The notes under the pieces were generated by a model. That model was not told where the DNA came from. It worked only from the letters and a program-made list of their open reading frames with translations, and did no database searches. Source: Sinimarinibacterium sp. NLF-5-8 (GTDB lineage: Bacteria > Pseudomonadota > Gammaproteobacteria > Nevskiales > Nevskiaceae). From it: a DNA stretch of 64,000 bases. This document shows positions 50,649 to 60,477 of this stretch, piece by piece. The DNA lies in the NCBI RefSeq assembly GCF_010092425.1, contig NZ_CP048030.1, positions 930,001 to 994,000 of the forward strand. Direction: 5' to 3'. The number at the start of each line of letters is the position of its first letter. The first letter of the stretch is position 1. The translations under genes were made by a program, and so were the position numbers.

Positions 50649-52280
50649 ATGACCGTGCGCGAAATCGCAACCACCGCCTATTCCGATCAAAAACCCGGCA
50701 CCGCAGGACTGCGAAAAAAAGTGCGCGTGTTTGCGCAGCCGCATTATCTGGAAAACTTTGTACAGTCGATCTTTGATTGCGTGCCGACCCTGCGCGGCGC
50801 CACGCTGGTGATCGGCGGCGATGGCCGTTACCACAATCGCGAGGCGATCCAGACCGTGCTGGCAATGGCCGCTGCCAATGGCGTCGCGCGCGCGGTGGTT
50901 GGTCAGCACGGTTTGCTGTCCACCCCGGCGGCGTCGCATCTGATTCGCACGCTGGATGCCGCTGGCGGCTTTCTGCTGACCGCCAGCCACAATCCCGCCG
51001 GGCCAGACGGCGACTTCGGCATCAAGTTCAACGTCAAGGGCGGCGGCCAGGCCAGTGAAACCCTGACCCGCCAGATCCATGCACAAAGCCAGCACATCCA
51101 CCGCTACGTCATCAGCGACGCTGCTGCCATCGACATCGATACCCTCGGCAGCCACACCGTGGAAGCGATGCAGGTGGAGATCATCGACAGCGTCGAGGCC
51201 TACGCTGAACTGATGCAGTCGCTGTTTGACTTTGAGGCCATGCGCGCGTGGCTGCGCCAGGGGCACCGCATCTGTTTTGACGCCATGCATGCGGTCACCG
51301 GCCCCTATGCCCGGCGTATTCTGGTCGAGCAGCTCGGCGCGCGCGCCGAGGCGGTGCTGGGCGGCGTGCCGCTGGAAGATTTTGGCGGGGGGCATCCCGA
51401 TCCCAATCTGGTGTATGCCCGGCATCTGGCGGATCTGGCCTTTGGCGATGACGCGCCCGATCTGATTGCCGCCAGTGATGGCGACGGCGATCGCAACATG
51501 ATCCTGGGGCGCGGCATCTTCATTTCTCCCGGCGATTCGCTGGCGATGCTGGCTGCGCATCTGCACAGGCTCCCCGGCTATCGCAGCGGCCTGCGCGGGA
51601 TTGCCCGCTCGATGCCCACCTCGCGCGCAGCAGATCGCGTGGCGCAGGCGCTGAACATCCCCCTGCACGAAACACCCACCGGCTGGAAGTTTTTCTGCAA
51701 CCTGCTGGATGCCGATCAAATCACGCTCTGTGGCGAGGAAAGCTTTGGCACCAGCTCCGCGCACGCGCGCGAAAAAGACGGGCTGTGGGCGGTTCTGGCC
51801 TGGCTCAACGTCCTGGCGGCCAGCGGATCATCGGTGCAGCAGATCGCCACCCGGCACTGGCAGCGCTTTGGCCGTCACTACTACCAGCGTCACGATTACG
51901 AGGATCTGAGCCACGAAGCGGCCCAGGCGATCATGCACCAGCTCCAGACCAGACTGCCGACGCTGGTCGGGCAAAGTCTTGGCGCATGGACGGTCAGCCA
52001 GGCCGATTCCTTTACCTATCACGACCCGGTTGATGGCAGTGTCGCCGGTGATCAGGGGCTGCGCATCATTTGCGCCGACGAGGCGCGTATCGTCGTGCGC
52101 CTGTCCGGCACCGGCACCCAGGGCGCAACCCTGCGCCTGTATCTGGAACGCTATGTCTCGCCGCAGGGCGATCTGGCGCAGACGCCAGAAGCCGCGCTGG
52201 CCGAACTGGCCGCGCGCGCGCGCGATATCTGCCAACTGGAGGCGCTGAGCGGACGCACTGCGCCAACACTTGTGACGTAA
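50649..52280 (+). CDS. pgm: Phosphoglucomutase (alpha-D-glucose specific)
   Basis: 543-residue alpha-phosphohexomutase linking glucose-6-P and glucose-1-P. Family motifs: KPGTAGLRKKV, phospho-Ser in LLTASHNPAGP, metal loop SDGDGDRNM, sugar-specificity CGEESFGTSS and C-terminal RLSGTGTQG. The ATG at 50649 is chosen; a TTG 6 bases upstream is possible. It precedes the hybrid kinase by 18 bp on the same strand. Confidence 0.96.
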   Translation: MTVREIATTAYSDQKPGTAGLRKKVRVFAQPHYLENFVQSIFDCVPTLRGATLVIGGDGRYHNREAIQTVLAMAAANGVARAVVGQHGLLSTPAASHLIRTLDAAGGFLLTASHNPAGPDGDFGIKFNVKGGGQASETLTRQIHAQSQHIHRYVISDAAAIDIDTLGSHTVEAMQVEIIDSVEAYAELMQSLFDFEAMRAWLRQGHRICFDAMHAVTGPYARRILVEQLGARAEAVLGGVPLEDFGGGHPDPNLVYARHLADLAFGDDAPDLIAASDGDGDRNMILGRGIFISPGDSLAMLAAHLHRLPGYRSGLRGIARSMPTSRAADRVAQALNIPLHETPTGWKFFCNLLDADQITLCGEESFGTSSAHAREKDGLWAVLAWLNVLAASGSSVQQIATRHWQRFGRHYYQRHDYEDLSHEAAQAIMHQLQTRLPTLVGQSLGAWTVSQADSFTYHDPVDGSVAGDQGLRIICADEARIVVRLSGTGTQGATLRLYLERYVSPQGDLAQTPEAALAELAARARDICQLEALSGRTAPTLVT

Positions 52281-52298
52281 GCCTTCACCGAGTCGACC

Positions 52299-55200
52299 AT
52301 GACCCCGTATCGCCTGCCCACGCACTGGCTCAACAATCGCAGCCTGCAATTCAAGGCCGTTGGCGTGGTCGGCAGCCTGCTGCTGGTATTCGTCATCACC
52401 GCCACCCTGTTTTTGATCAACCAGCGTGAAGTGCAACATGCACGCCAGTGGAGTGCCCACACCACCGAGGTCTCGCTGACCATCAATGAGCTGCTGGTCA
52501 GCGCACTGCGGCAGCAGATCGGCATTCGCGGCTATGCCCTGACCACGGAACGGCACTATAAAAATTCATTCGAAACCGGCCAGGCCGCTTTTTTTGAGCA
52601 CCTGCGCACCCTGCAGATACGGGTCGCAGACAGCCCCGAACAGCAGGCACGGCTGGAACAGATCGCCCAACTGCAACAACTTTGGCAGGTTGAGTTTGCG
52701 CAAGTCTTGCTGGACTTGCCCGACTCGTCGCACCGTCTGCAGACAGCCGCCGAGATCGTCCGCTCCGGTCGCGGCAAGGCTCTGATGGACGATATCCGTC
52801 TGCAAGGCAATGAAATGCTGGCGGTCGAACGCAGCCTGCAACAGCTGCGGGATGCGGCGCTGGATCGCAGTATCCGCAACATCCGCTATCTGGCGGTGGC
52901 CATGCTGATCAGCGCTGTGGCATTGGCGCTGCTGTTTCTGGTTGGCATCCAGCACATGCTGGTGGGGCCGATGAACCGGCTGACCGCACTGATCGGCCGC
53001 CTGACCGGTGGCGATCTCGATGTGGGCATCCCCTATACCGAACGCGGGGACGAACTCGGCGCCATCGCACTGGCACTGGAACGGTTCCGGCATACGGCAC
53101 AGGCCGTACAGCAACGTGAGTGGGTCAAGACGCATGCCTCGGCGCTGAGTGCGCGGCTGAGTCAGGAGCAAAGTTTTGGGGGTTTTGCCGACCGGCTGCT
53201 CAATGAGCTGTGTCCATTGCTCGGCGCAGGATACGGTGCTGTGCTGCGTCACCTGCCGGAGGAATCCGGATTGGAGCGGATCGGTGAGTACGGCGGGATC
53301 GGGCAAGCGCGCGCAGAACCACATGCGACGCGGATTGATGATGGCCTGCCCATGCAATGCGCGCGCACAGGACAGCCGATCACCCTGTCTGTGGTGCCCG
53401 ATGATTACCTGACGATCCGTTCGGCGACCGGCTCGGCGCAACCTGCATGCGTGATGTTGTGGCCTCTGCCGGGGCTGGATTCGGTTGCCGGAGTGCTGGA
53501 GCTGGCCTCATTCCAGCCCTTGTCCCCTCGGCAACAGGAGTTGATGGCCGAAGTCATTCCCACCATCGGCCTGACTCTGGAGGCGCTGACCCAGGCCTTG
53601 CGAACCCGCGAATTGCTCGAAGAAGCGCAGGTGCAATCCGAGGAGTTGCAGGCATCCGAAGAATCGCTGCGCAACCAGCAGGAAGAATTGCGCGCGGCCA
53701 ACGATGCACTGGCACAGCAGAATCAGGCGCTGGAAGAACAAGGGCAGCGTCTGCGCGTGTCCGAAGAAGAGCTGCGGATTCAATCGGACGAGCTGCGCAG
53801 CCAGAGCCAGGCGCTCAGCGAATTCAATCAGCGTTTGCAAGCGGTGCAAAAAGAGCTGGAGGAAAAGAACGCCGACTTGCAGCAGACCAGTCGCTACAAG
53901 TCCGAGTTTCTGGCAAACATGTCCCATGAGCTCAGAACCCCGCTCAACAGTCTGCTGATCCTGTCCAAGGATCTGGCCGATAACCGCAGTGGCAACCTTG
54001 ACCCTGACCAGATCGAAGCTGCGCACATCATTCACGAAGGCGGCCAAAGCCTGCTGGGGTTGATCAACGACATTCTTGATCTGTCCAAGATCGAGGCTGG
54101 CCAGATGAGCGTGCAATGGGAAAGCGTTGATCTGCCACAGATCCAGACCCAACTGGAACGGCGCTTCAGACCGCTGGCGCGCGAACGGGGGCTGAACCTG
54201 TCGTTCACACACAGTGTCGATGCGCCCACACAGCTGCACAGCGATGCGGCCAAACTCTTGCAGATCCTGACCAATCTGATCGGCAATGCAATCAAATTCA
54301 CCCACCACGGCAGTGTTCGCGTCGAGCTGAGTGTTGTTCCCGCCGAATCGGCGGCCCAGACGCGCTGGGTTCGTTTCAGCGTGGTCGATACCGGCATTGG
54401 CATTGCCGCCGACCGCCTGCCTCATCTGTTCGGCGCCTTTGTACAGGCCGATGGCAGCACTTCGCGGCGCTACGGCGGCACCGGCCTGGGGCTGTCAATC
54501 TCGCGCAGCCTGGCCCAGATGCTGGGAGGCGATATCGACATCACCAGCACTCCCGGACAAGGCTCCTGTTTCACCCTGCGCCTGCCGGAGACGGTCATCG
54601 CCCTGCCAGTGGCCACACCGCCGGTGGCAGCCGAGGCCGAGCCGCCGATACGCCTTGCCGGAAGCGAATCGCCGCGCCCGGTGAATACCGCCATCGACAC
54701 CGCCGCCCCCGGGCGCCCGGCCACCCCCACGGGCAATACCGTACTGATCATTGAAGACGATCCGGTGTTCACCCACATCCTTGCCGAGATGGCGCAGCAG
54801 CGCGGCTATCGGGCGTTGACCGCTGCAACCGGCGCTGCCGGACTGGCGCTGGCACTGCACGAGCGGCCGCAGGGGATTTTGCTGGATGTCGGGCTGCCCG
54901 ATACGCAGGGTTGGGCCATCATGGAACAACTCAAGGCAGATCCACTGACCGCGCACATTCCGGTGCACTTCATCACCGCAACCGACGACGCCGAACGCGG
55001 ACTGGCTCTGGGCGCAGCAGGTTTTCTGACCAAACCTGCCAGCCGCGAGGCGATCCATGCCGCATTTGCACGCATCTTTGCGGCCGATCCCCAGGCCGGG
55101 CAACGGATCCTGCTGATCGATGCCGACGCCGATGCTGCCGCACAATTGCAGGCGCTGCTCGTCGCCCAGGGGCTGACTGTTGCAACAGCCGCCAACATTC

Positions 55201-55886
55201 AGGCCGGCCTGACACTGTTTGCACAGGATCGCTATGACGGCATCGTTCTGGAGCCCTGTCTGCCCGATGGCACGGGGCTGGATTTTCTGCAACGCGCCAG
55301 TGCCGTGCGCGAACTGCCGCCAGTGGTGGTCTATGCCGCACAGGCGCTGAGCGATGAGCAAACCCTGCAATGGCGCGAATACACCGACAGCATCATCGTC
55401 AAAAGCAGCCAGCCGCCGTCCCGTCTGCTGGATGAGGTTTCGCTGTTTTTGCATGCGGTCAGGCGCCCTGCCATCCTGCCGATTGCCACCGCCGAACAGC
55501 CGCTGGATCTGTCGGGGCGCAGCGCCCTTGTGGTGGACGACGACATGCGTAATGTTTTTGCCCTGTCCAAGGTCTTGCGCGCGCAGGGGGTCACCGTGAT
55601 CGTTGCCCAGGATGGGCGCAAGGCGCTGGCGCAACTCGAACAGCATCCTCACGTCGATTGGGTTTTGATGGACATCATGATGCCGGAGATGGACGGCTAT
55701 GAAGCCACGCGCGAGATTCGCAGCAACCCGCAATGGCAGAACCTGCCGATCATTGCCCTGACCGCCAAGGCCATGGCGCAGGACCGCGACAGATGCCTGG
55801 CTGCAGGTGCCAGTGATTACCTGCCCAAGCCGGTCGATATCGAGCGGCTGCTGTCACTGCTGCGCGCCTGGGCCACCCCGCGTTGA
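52299..55886 (+). CDS. Hybrid sensor histidine kinase with three receivers
   Basis: 1195-residue membrane kinase. Order: TM1 (about 20-41), CHASE3-like sensor (45-185), TM2 (193-215), HAMP (217-270), GAF (285-430), long coiled coil (435-535), HisKA with His543 (MSHELRTPLNS), ATPase with NLIGNAIKF and GTGLGLS, then three receivers. REC1 has Asp863 and REC3 Asp1125; REC2 has Glu985 (VLEPCLPDG) where the phospho-Asp should be, so it may be a fixed or unphosphorylated module. First gene of a signalling operon with CheR, CheB and REC-GGDEF. Confidence 0.9.
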   Translation: MTPYRLPTHWLNNRSLQFKAVGVVGSLLLVFVITATLFLINQREVQHARQWSAHTTEVSLTINELLVSALRQQIGIRGYALTTERHYKNSFETGQAAFFEHLRTLQIRVADSPEQQARLEQIAQLQQLWQVEFAQVLLDLPDSSHRLQTAAEIVRSGRGKALMDDIRLQGNEMLAVERSLQQLRDAALDRSIRNIRYLAVAMLISAVALALLFLVGIQHMLVGPMNRLTALIGRLTGGDLDVGIPYTERGDELGAIALALERFRHTAQAVQQREWVKTHASALSARLSQEQSFGGFADRLLNELCPLLGAGYGAVLRHLPEESGLERIGEYGGIGQARAEPHATRIDDGLPMQCARTGQPITLSVVPDDYLTIRSATGSAQPACVMLWPLPGLDSVAGVLELASFQPLSPRQQELMAEVIPTIGLTLEALTQALRTRELLEEAQVQSEELQASEESLRNQQEELRAANDALAQQNQALEEQGQRLRVSEEELRIQSDELRSQSQALSEFNQRLQAVQKELEEKNADLQQTSRYKSEFLANMSHELRTPLNSLLILSKDLADNRSGNLDPDQIEAAHIIHEGGQSLLGLINDILDLSKIEAGQMSVQWESVDLPQIQTQLERRFRPLARERGLNLSFTHSVDAPTQLHSDAAKLLQILTNLIGNAIKFTHHGSVRVELSVVPAESAAQTRWVRFSVVDTGIGIAADRLPHLFGAFVQADGSTSRRYGGTGLGLSISRSLAQMLGGDIDITSTPGQGSCFTLRLPETVIALPVATPPVAAEAEPPIRLAGSESPRPVNTAIDTAAPGRPATPTGNTVLIIEDDPVFTHILAEMAQQRGYRALTAATGAAGLALALHERPQGILLDVGLPDTQGWAIMEQLKADPLTAHIPVHFITATDDAERGLALGAAGFLTKPASREAIHAAFARIFAADPQAGQRILLIDADADAAAQLQALLVAQGLTVATAANIQAGLTLFAQDRYDGIVLEPCLPDGTGLDFLQRASAVRELPPVVVYAAQALSDEQTLQWREYTDSIIVKSSQPPSRLLDEVSLFLHAVRRPAILPIATAEQPLDLSGRSALVVDDDMRNVFALSKVLRAQGVTVIVAQDGRKALAQLEQHPHVDWVLMDIMMPEMDGYEATREIRSNPQWQNLPIIALTAKAMAQDRDRCLAAGASDYLPKPVDIERLLSLLRAWATPR

Positions 55887-55905
55887 CGCAGGACTCCCCC
55901 CGGAT

Positions 55906-56745
55906 ATGGATACCCATGCGATCGAAGAAGTCGAAATCAGCCTGCTGATCGAGGCTTTGCACCAGCGGCATGGCTACGATTTTTCACAATATGCACCCGC
56001 TTCGTTCAAGCGCCGGGTGCGCGCGCTGCAGATGCACTGGCATCTGCCCACGATCAGCCAGGTCACCGAGCGCGCGCTGCACGATCCGGACGCGTTGCCA
56101 ACGATCATCGCGCGCCTGACCGTGCCGGTTTCGGCACTGTTTCGTGATCCGGACAGCTTTGATGGTCTGCACCGCACGGTATTTGCGTACTTGTCGAGCT
56201 ATCCCCGCATCAACATCTGGCAGGCAGGCTGCGCACGCGGTGAAGAAACCTATTCGCTGGCCATCCTGCTCAGCGAAGCTGGCCTCTACGATCGCTGCCG
56301 GATCTATGCCACCGATATCAGCACCGAAGCACTGGCGCACGCACGCGAAGGCATTTATCCGGCACGCAGTCTGCCTGAAGACAGTGAGCACTATCATCGC
56401 GCAGGTGGACAGCACACCCTTTCAGATTACTTTCATGCGCGCTATGGCCATCTGAAATTCAGCGATGCGCTGAAACGCAACATCGTTTTTGCCGAACACA
56501 ACCTCGCCGCCGATGGCGTGTTCTGTGAGGCACAGCTGGTCATATGCCGCAATGTACTGATCTATTTTCAGCCCCCTCTGCAGGATCGTGCCATCGGCCT
56601 GTTTCGCGACACGTTGGTGCGGGGCGGGTTTTTGAGCCTGGGCAGCAAAGAAGCCCTGGATCACAGCATTCACCGGCGCGCGTTTGAGTGCATTGATTCA
56701 CGCCAATCGCTGTACCGGCTGCTGGCAACGCAGGCTGCGGCATGA
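55906..56745 (+). CDS. CheR-type protein-glutamate methyltransferase
   Basis: 279-residue SAM-dependent methyltransferase. An N-terminal helical CheR domain with FKRRVRALQ precedes the SAM-binding IWQAGCARGEETYSLAI, ATDIS and LVICRNVLIYF blocks. It overlaps the CheB gene by ATGA (56742-56745). No chemoreceptor gene is in the operon, so the substrate is open; the coiled coil of the neighbouring kinase is one candidate. Confidence 0.9.
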   Translation: MDTHAIEEVEISLLIEALHQRHGYDFSQYAPASFKRRVRALQMHWHLPTISQVTERALHDPDALPTIIARLTVPVSALFRDPDSFDGLHRTVFAYLSSYPRINIWQAGCARGEETYSLAILLSEAGLYDRCRIYATDISTEALAHAREGIYPARSLPEDSEHYHRAGGQHTLSDYFHARYGHLKFSDALKRNIVFAEHNLAADGVFCEAQLVICRNVLIYFQPPLQDRAIGLFRDTLVRGGFLSLGSKEALDHSIHRRAFECIDSRQSLYRLLATQAAA

Positions 56746-57305
56746 TTCCACACCTGATCGTCATCGGTGCTTCTGCGGGTGGAATCGACGCCCTGCAACG
56801 CCTGCTCGGTCAACTGCAACCGGACTTTGCCGCCGCCATCGCCATTGTTCTGCATCTGCGCGACCCTCGGATCGACGGCTTGCTGAATCTGCTCGGCAAA
56901 ACCTGTCTGCTGCCTGTGCAAGAAGCACGCCATGGCGCCCCTCTGCGCGCAGGGCATGTTGCGCTGGCTCCGGGGGATTATCACCTGCTGATCGAACGCA
57001 GCGGCTGTTTTGCGCTCTCACATGACGAAAAAGTCTGTCACGCGCGTCCTTCCATCGATGTGTTGTTCAGCAGTGCTGCCGATGCTCTGGGTGATCGTGT
57101 TTGCGGAATCATCCTCAGCGGCGGCAATGATGATGGCGCGCGCGGTCTGGCCACCATTCGCGCCGCCGGCGGGCGTGCCTGCATTCAGCAACCGACCGAT
57201 GCCCAGGCCACCGAAATGCCGCTGGCGGCCCTGCTGGGTGCCGGCGCCGACCTCGTTGATACCGCCGACGGCATTGGCCGGCGGCTGAACCAGGAACCCT
57301 TTTGA
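56742..57305 (+). CDS. CheB-type methylesterase without receiver
   Basis: 187-residue stand-alone CheB catalytic domain. Ser11 in IGASAGGIDAL, His38 in IVLHLRD and Asp near 130 in LSGGNDDGARG form the triad. The usual N-terminal receiver is missing, so control must come from another protein, possibly the hybrid kinase. Overlaps both neighbours. Confidence 0.9.
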   Translation: MIPHLIVIGASAGGIDALQRLLGQLQPDFAAAIAIVLHLRDPRIDGLLNLLGKTCLLPVQEARHGAPLRAGHVALAPGDYHLLIERSGCFALSHDEKVCHARPSIDVLFSSAADALGDRVCGIILSGGNDDGARGLATIRAAGGRACIQQPTDAQATEMPLAALLGAGADLVDTADGIGRRLNQEPF

Positions 57306-58246
57306 TGCCCACCAACACTGCAACCCTGCCCGGCAAGATCCTTGTGGTCGATGATATTCCCGCCAATCGGGTGGCCATGCGCCGCCTGCTCAGCAAGCTC
57401 GACTGCACCCTGATCGAAGCCGGCTCCGGCAACGCTGCCCTGTCGGCCTGTCTGGATCACGAGTTCGCCCTGATCCTGCTTGACGTGCAAATGCCGGAAA
57501 TGGATGGATTTGAAGTGGCGACGCTGCTCAGCGAGAACGAAACCACCGCACACACGCCCATCATTTTTGTCACCGCAGCATTGACCGACGATCTGAGCCG
57601 GCTGCAAGGGTACCGAGCCGGTGCCGTGGACTACATCGCCAAGCCGGTCAATGAATTCATCCTGCTGTCCAAGGTCAAGGTATTTCTGGATCTGTACCAC
57701 TATCGCTGTGCGTTGGCGGCTGCCGAAGCACATGCCCGTCACCTGGCCACGCATGATCCACTGACGGGGCTGCCCAATCGTTTGCTGTTCAGCGACCGAC
57801 TGACCACGGCAGTGGCACGGGCACAACGCGAAAACCGCTGGGTGGCACTAATCTATATCGATCTGGATCACTTCAAGCCGATCAACGATCGCTATGGTCA
57901 TCCGGCTGGGGATGTTTTGTTGCGCACCATCGGCAAACGCTTGAGTCACCTGTTCAGAGACAGTGACACCCCCGCGCGACTCGGCGGTGATGAGTTTGCG
58001 GTGATTCTCGAAAGCCTCGAAACCCGGACGCAACTGGATGCGCTGTGCGCGCGACTGGTGCAAACCCTGGAACAGCCGGTGACGCTGGACCGCCCGGAGA
58101 CCCGCGACAGCGCCGCCGAAGCCCTCTGCGTACAGGTGGGCATCAGCCTCGGGATTGCGCTCTGCCCTGATGATGGCACCAGCGCCGAGGCGCTGATTCA
58201 TGCCGCAGATCTGCAGATGTACCAGCACAAACAACAGCGGCGATGA
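57305..58246 (+). CDS. Response regulator with diguanylate cyclase domain
   Basis: 313-residue REC-GGDEF protein. Receiver phospho-acceptor Asp60 in LLDVQMPEMDG, conserved Lys in YIAKPVNE, then a GGDEF domain with intact GGDEF (227-231) and an inhibitory I-site RDSD (218-221) five residues before it. It should make c-di-GMP under phosphorylation control with product inhibition. Its ATG overlaps the cheB-type stop. Probable output of the operon's hybrid kinase. Confidence 0.93.
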   Translation: MPTNTATLPGKILVVDDIPANRVAMRRLLSKLDCTLIEAGSGNAALSACLDHEFALILLDVQMPEMDGFEVATLLSENETTAHTPIIFVTAALTDDLSRLQGYRAGAVDYIAKPVNEFILLSKVKVFLDLYHYRCALAAAEAHARHLATHDPLTGLPNRLLFSDRLTTAVARAQRENRWVALIYIDLDHFKPINDRYGHPAGDVLLRTIGKRLSHLFRDSDTPARLGGDEFAVILESLETRTQLDALCARLVQTLEQPVTLDRPETRDSAAEALCVQVGISLGIALCPDDGTSAEALIHAADLQMYQHKQQRR

Positions 58247-58286
58247 CCGGCAGCGTTGGCGCGCGCCGCTGAAAACCGATCACGGC

Positions 58287-58853
<567 letters not shown>

Positions 58854-58960
58854 TCAATCGACCGCACGCGCGCCTCCACAGCCCTGCCTGCGCCGGCGCT
58901 GCCGCCAAAGAGCCACTGCTTATATCCATAGATTGTTTGCCTGCACACCCGGGCTTTTCA

Positions 58961-58989
58961 TTGTTTGCACAAACCTGGCCTCCTAGACT
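58961..58989 (+). promoter_or_regulatory. Putative promoter of the peroxiredoxin gene
   Basis: TTGTTT, 17-bp spacer, TAGACT, about 80 bases before the peroxiredoxin start. The gap from 58830 to 59067 shows no other feature. Confidence 0.5.
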
Positions 58990-59067
58990 GCGCCGCGCTG
59001 GCGTTGAACTCACATCCGTGCGTGCCGCCAACATACTTTGATCCACACATCATCAAGGAAAAACACC

Positions 59068-59724
59068 ATGTCCTTACGCATCAACGATGTTGCCCCCAAC
59101 TTCACCGCCGACACCACCGCCGGCAAGATTACCCTGCACGACTGGATCGGCAGCGGCTATGTGGTGCTGTTTTCTCACCCCAAGGACTTCACCCCGGTCT
59201 GCACCACCGAATTTGGCGCGTTTGCCAAACTCGCACCGGACTTTGAAAAGCGTAATACCAAAGTCCTCGGCCTGTCGGTGGACAGCGTCGATGACCACAA
59301 AAAATGGATTCGCGATATCGAAGCCGTTGGCGCAGCGCCGGTCAACTTTCCGATCATCGACGACACTTCGCTGAGCATTGCCAAGCTCTACAACATGCTG
59401 CCCGCCGATGCCTATCTGCCGGATGGCCGCACGCCTGCCCACAGCGCCACGGTTCGCACCGTTTTCATCATCGGCCCCGACAAGAAAATCCGCCTGTCGC
59501 TGACCTATCCGATGTCGGTCGGTCGCAATTTTGCCGAAATCCTGCGCGCGCTCGATGCCATCCAGATCACCGATGGCGCACCGCTGGCCACCCCTGCCGA
59601 CTGGCAACCCGGCCAGGATGTCATCGTCAGCACCAGCCTGAACAACGACCAGGCCAAGGAAAAGTTTGGTGAACTCAACATCAAGCTGCCGTACCTGCGC
59701 TACGCCAAAGCGCCCAAGGCCTGA
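59068..59724 (+). CDS. 1-Cys peroxiredoxin (Prx6/LsfA type)
   Basis: 218-residue thiol peroxidase. Peroxidatic Cys45 lies in DFTPVCTTEFG; the C-terminal 1-Cys dimer domain (about 150-218) with RNFAEILRALDAIQ is present, and no resolving Cys is seen in that region. The start MSLRINDVAPNF at 59068 has AAGGA upstream. It is monocistronic, ended by strong hairpins. Confidence 0.95.
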   Translation: MSLRINDVAPNFTADTTAGKITLHDWIGSGYVVLFSHPKDFTPVCTTEFGAFAKLAPDFEKRNTKVLGLSVDSVDDHKKWIRDIEAVGAAPVNFPIIDDTSLSIAKLYNMLPADAYLPDGRTPAHSATVRTVFIIGPDKKIRLSLTYPMSVGRNFAEILRALDAIQITDGAPLATPADWQPGQDVIVSTSLNNDQAKEKFGELNIKLPYLRYAKAPKA

Positions 59725-59742
59725 CAAGTTTGCTGACGCAAA

Positions 59743-59773
59743 GCTGCCGTGATGCCCCTCGCATCACGGCAGC
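59743..59773 (+). terminator. Hairpin after the peroxiredoxin gene
   Basis: A perfect 13-bp stem (GCTGCCGTGATGC with its complement) and 5-base loop, 19 bases after the stop. It has no T-run of its own and stands just before the larger palindrome. Confidence 0.6.
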
Positions 59774-59776
59774 ACA

Positions 59777-59818
59777 CAGCAAAATGCCCCGGATCAGATG
59801 ATCCGGGGCATTTTGCTG
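59777..59818. terminator. Bidirectional terminator palindrome
   Basis: Two perfect 20-bp arms (59777-59796 and 59799-59818) separated by GA. Each arm has AAAA/TTTT outside a GC-rich stem, so it can end transcripts from both convergent genes. Confidence 0.9.
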
Positions 59819-59854
59819 TTGGTGCGCGCCAGGATGCAGCGGCGCGCCAAGCCT

Positions 59855-60343
59855 TCAGTAGTCCTGCAAAATCTCGTTGGTCACCCGCACATCGTTGCCA
59901 GACTTGGCTTCAATATCCTGGGCAACGATTTTTTCGATCTTGCCGCCAACCAGCGGAATCCCGCAGCTGATGTTCCAGTGGTGGGTATTGACGGCGCCAC
60001 TGCCGCTGTCGGTCAGTGCCATATCGCAAACCGCCTTGACCGGCGTGCCCTTGATGTCCACCTGAAGCTGCCCTTTGCGCGTGCGGATGTCCCAGGAATC
60101 GGTCTGCGTGATCTGTGCTTCGCTGGGCACGAATTTTTTGGCGATTTCAGGAATCGGCGCATTGGTCTGGGTGGTGTAGCTCACCTTGATCCGAAACGTG
60201 TCGCCGGTTTTTTCATGTTCCAGCACCTGGATATTGGTAAACCCGAGCATCTGATACTTGCGCTCAAAGAAGGCGCGGTCGGTATACATCTGGATGACGT
60301 TGTCGGCGGGCTTGTTCAGAACATGTTTTTGTTCAAGTTTCAT
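59855..60343 (-). CDS. DUF2505 family protein
   Basis: 162-residue protein resembling DUF2505, a START-like fold. It starts MKLEQKHVLNKPADNVIQMY with GAGGAG upstream; blocks FRIKVSYTTQTNAPIP and a C-terminal helix KIEKIVAQDIEAK fit that group. The family is better known from actinobacteria. It follows the ABC1 kinase gene on the same strand (134-bp gap) and may be cotranscribed. Confidence 0.8.
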   Translation of the reverse strand: MKLEQKHVLNKPADNVIQMYTDRAFFERKYQMLGFTNIQVLEHEKTGDTFRIKVSYTTQTNAPIPEIAKKFVPSEAQITQTDSWDIRTRKGQLQVDIKGTPVKAVCDMALTDSGSGAVNTHHWNISCGIPLVGGKIEKIVAQDIEAKSGNDVRVTNEILQDY

Positions 60344-60477
60344 TGGAACTCCTCAGGGTCGATATCAATACAAAAGCGAGGGCGAGTGTCTGGTTTTCAG
60401 ACCTTGCGCAACAGCACCAAACGGATGAGTTTGCGCGCGCGTTGATGCTGCACGCGCAAACGCTGCCAAAGGCTTTT

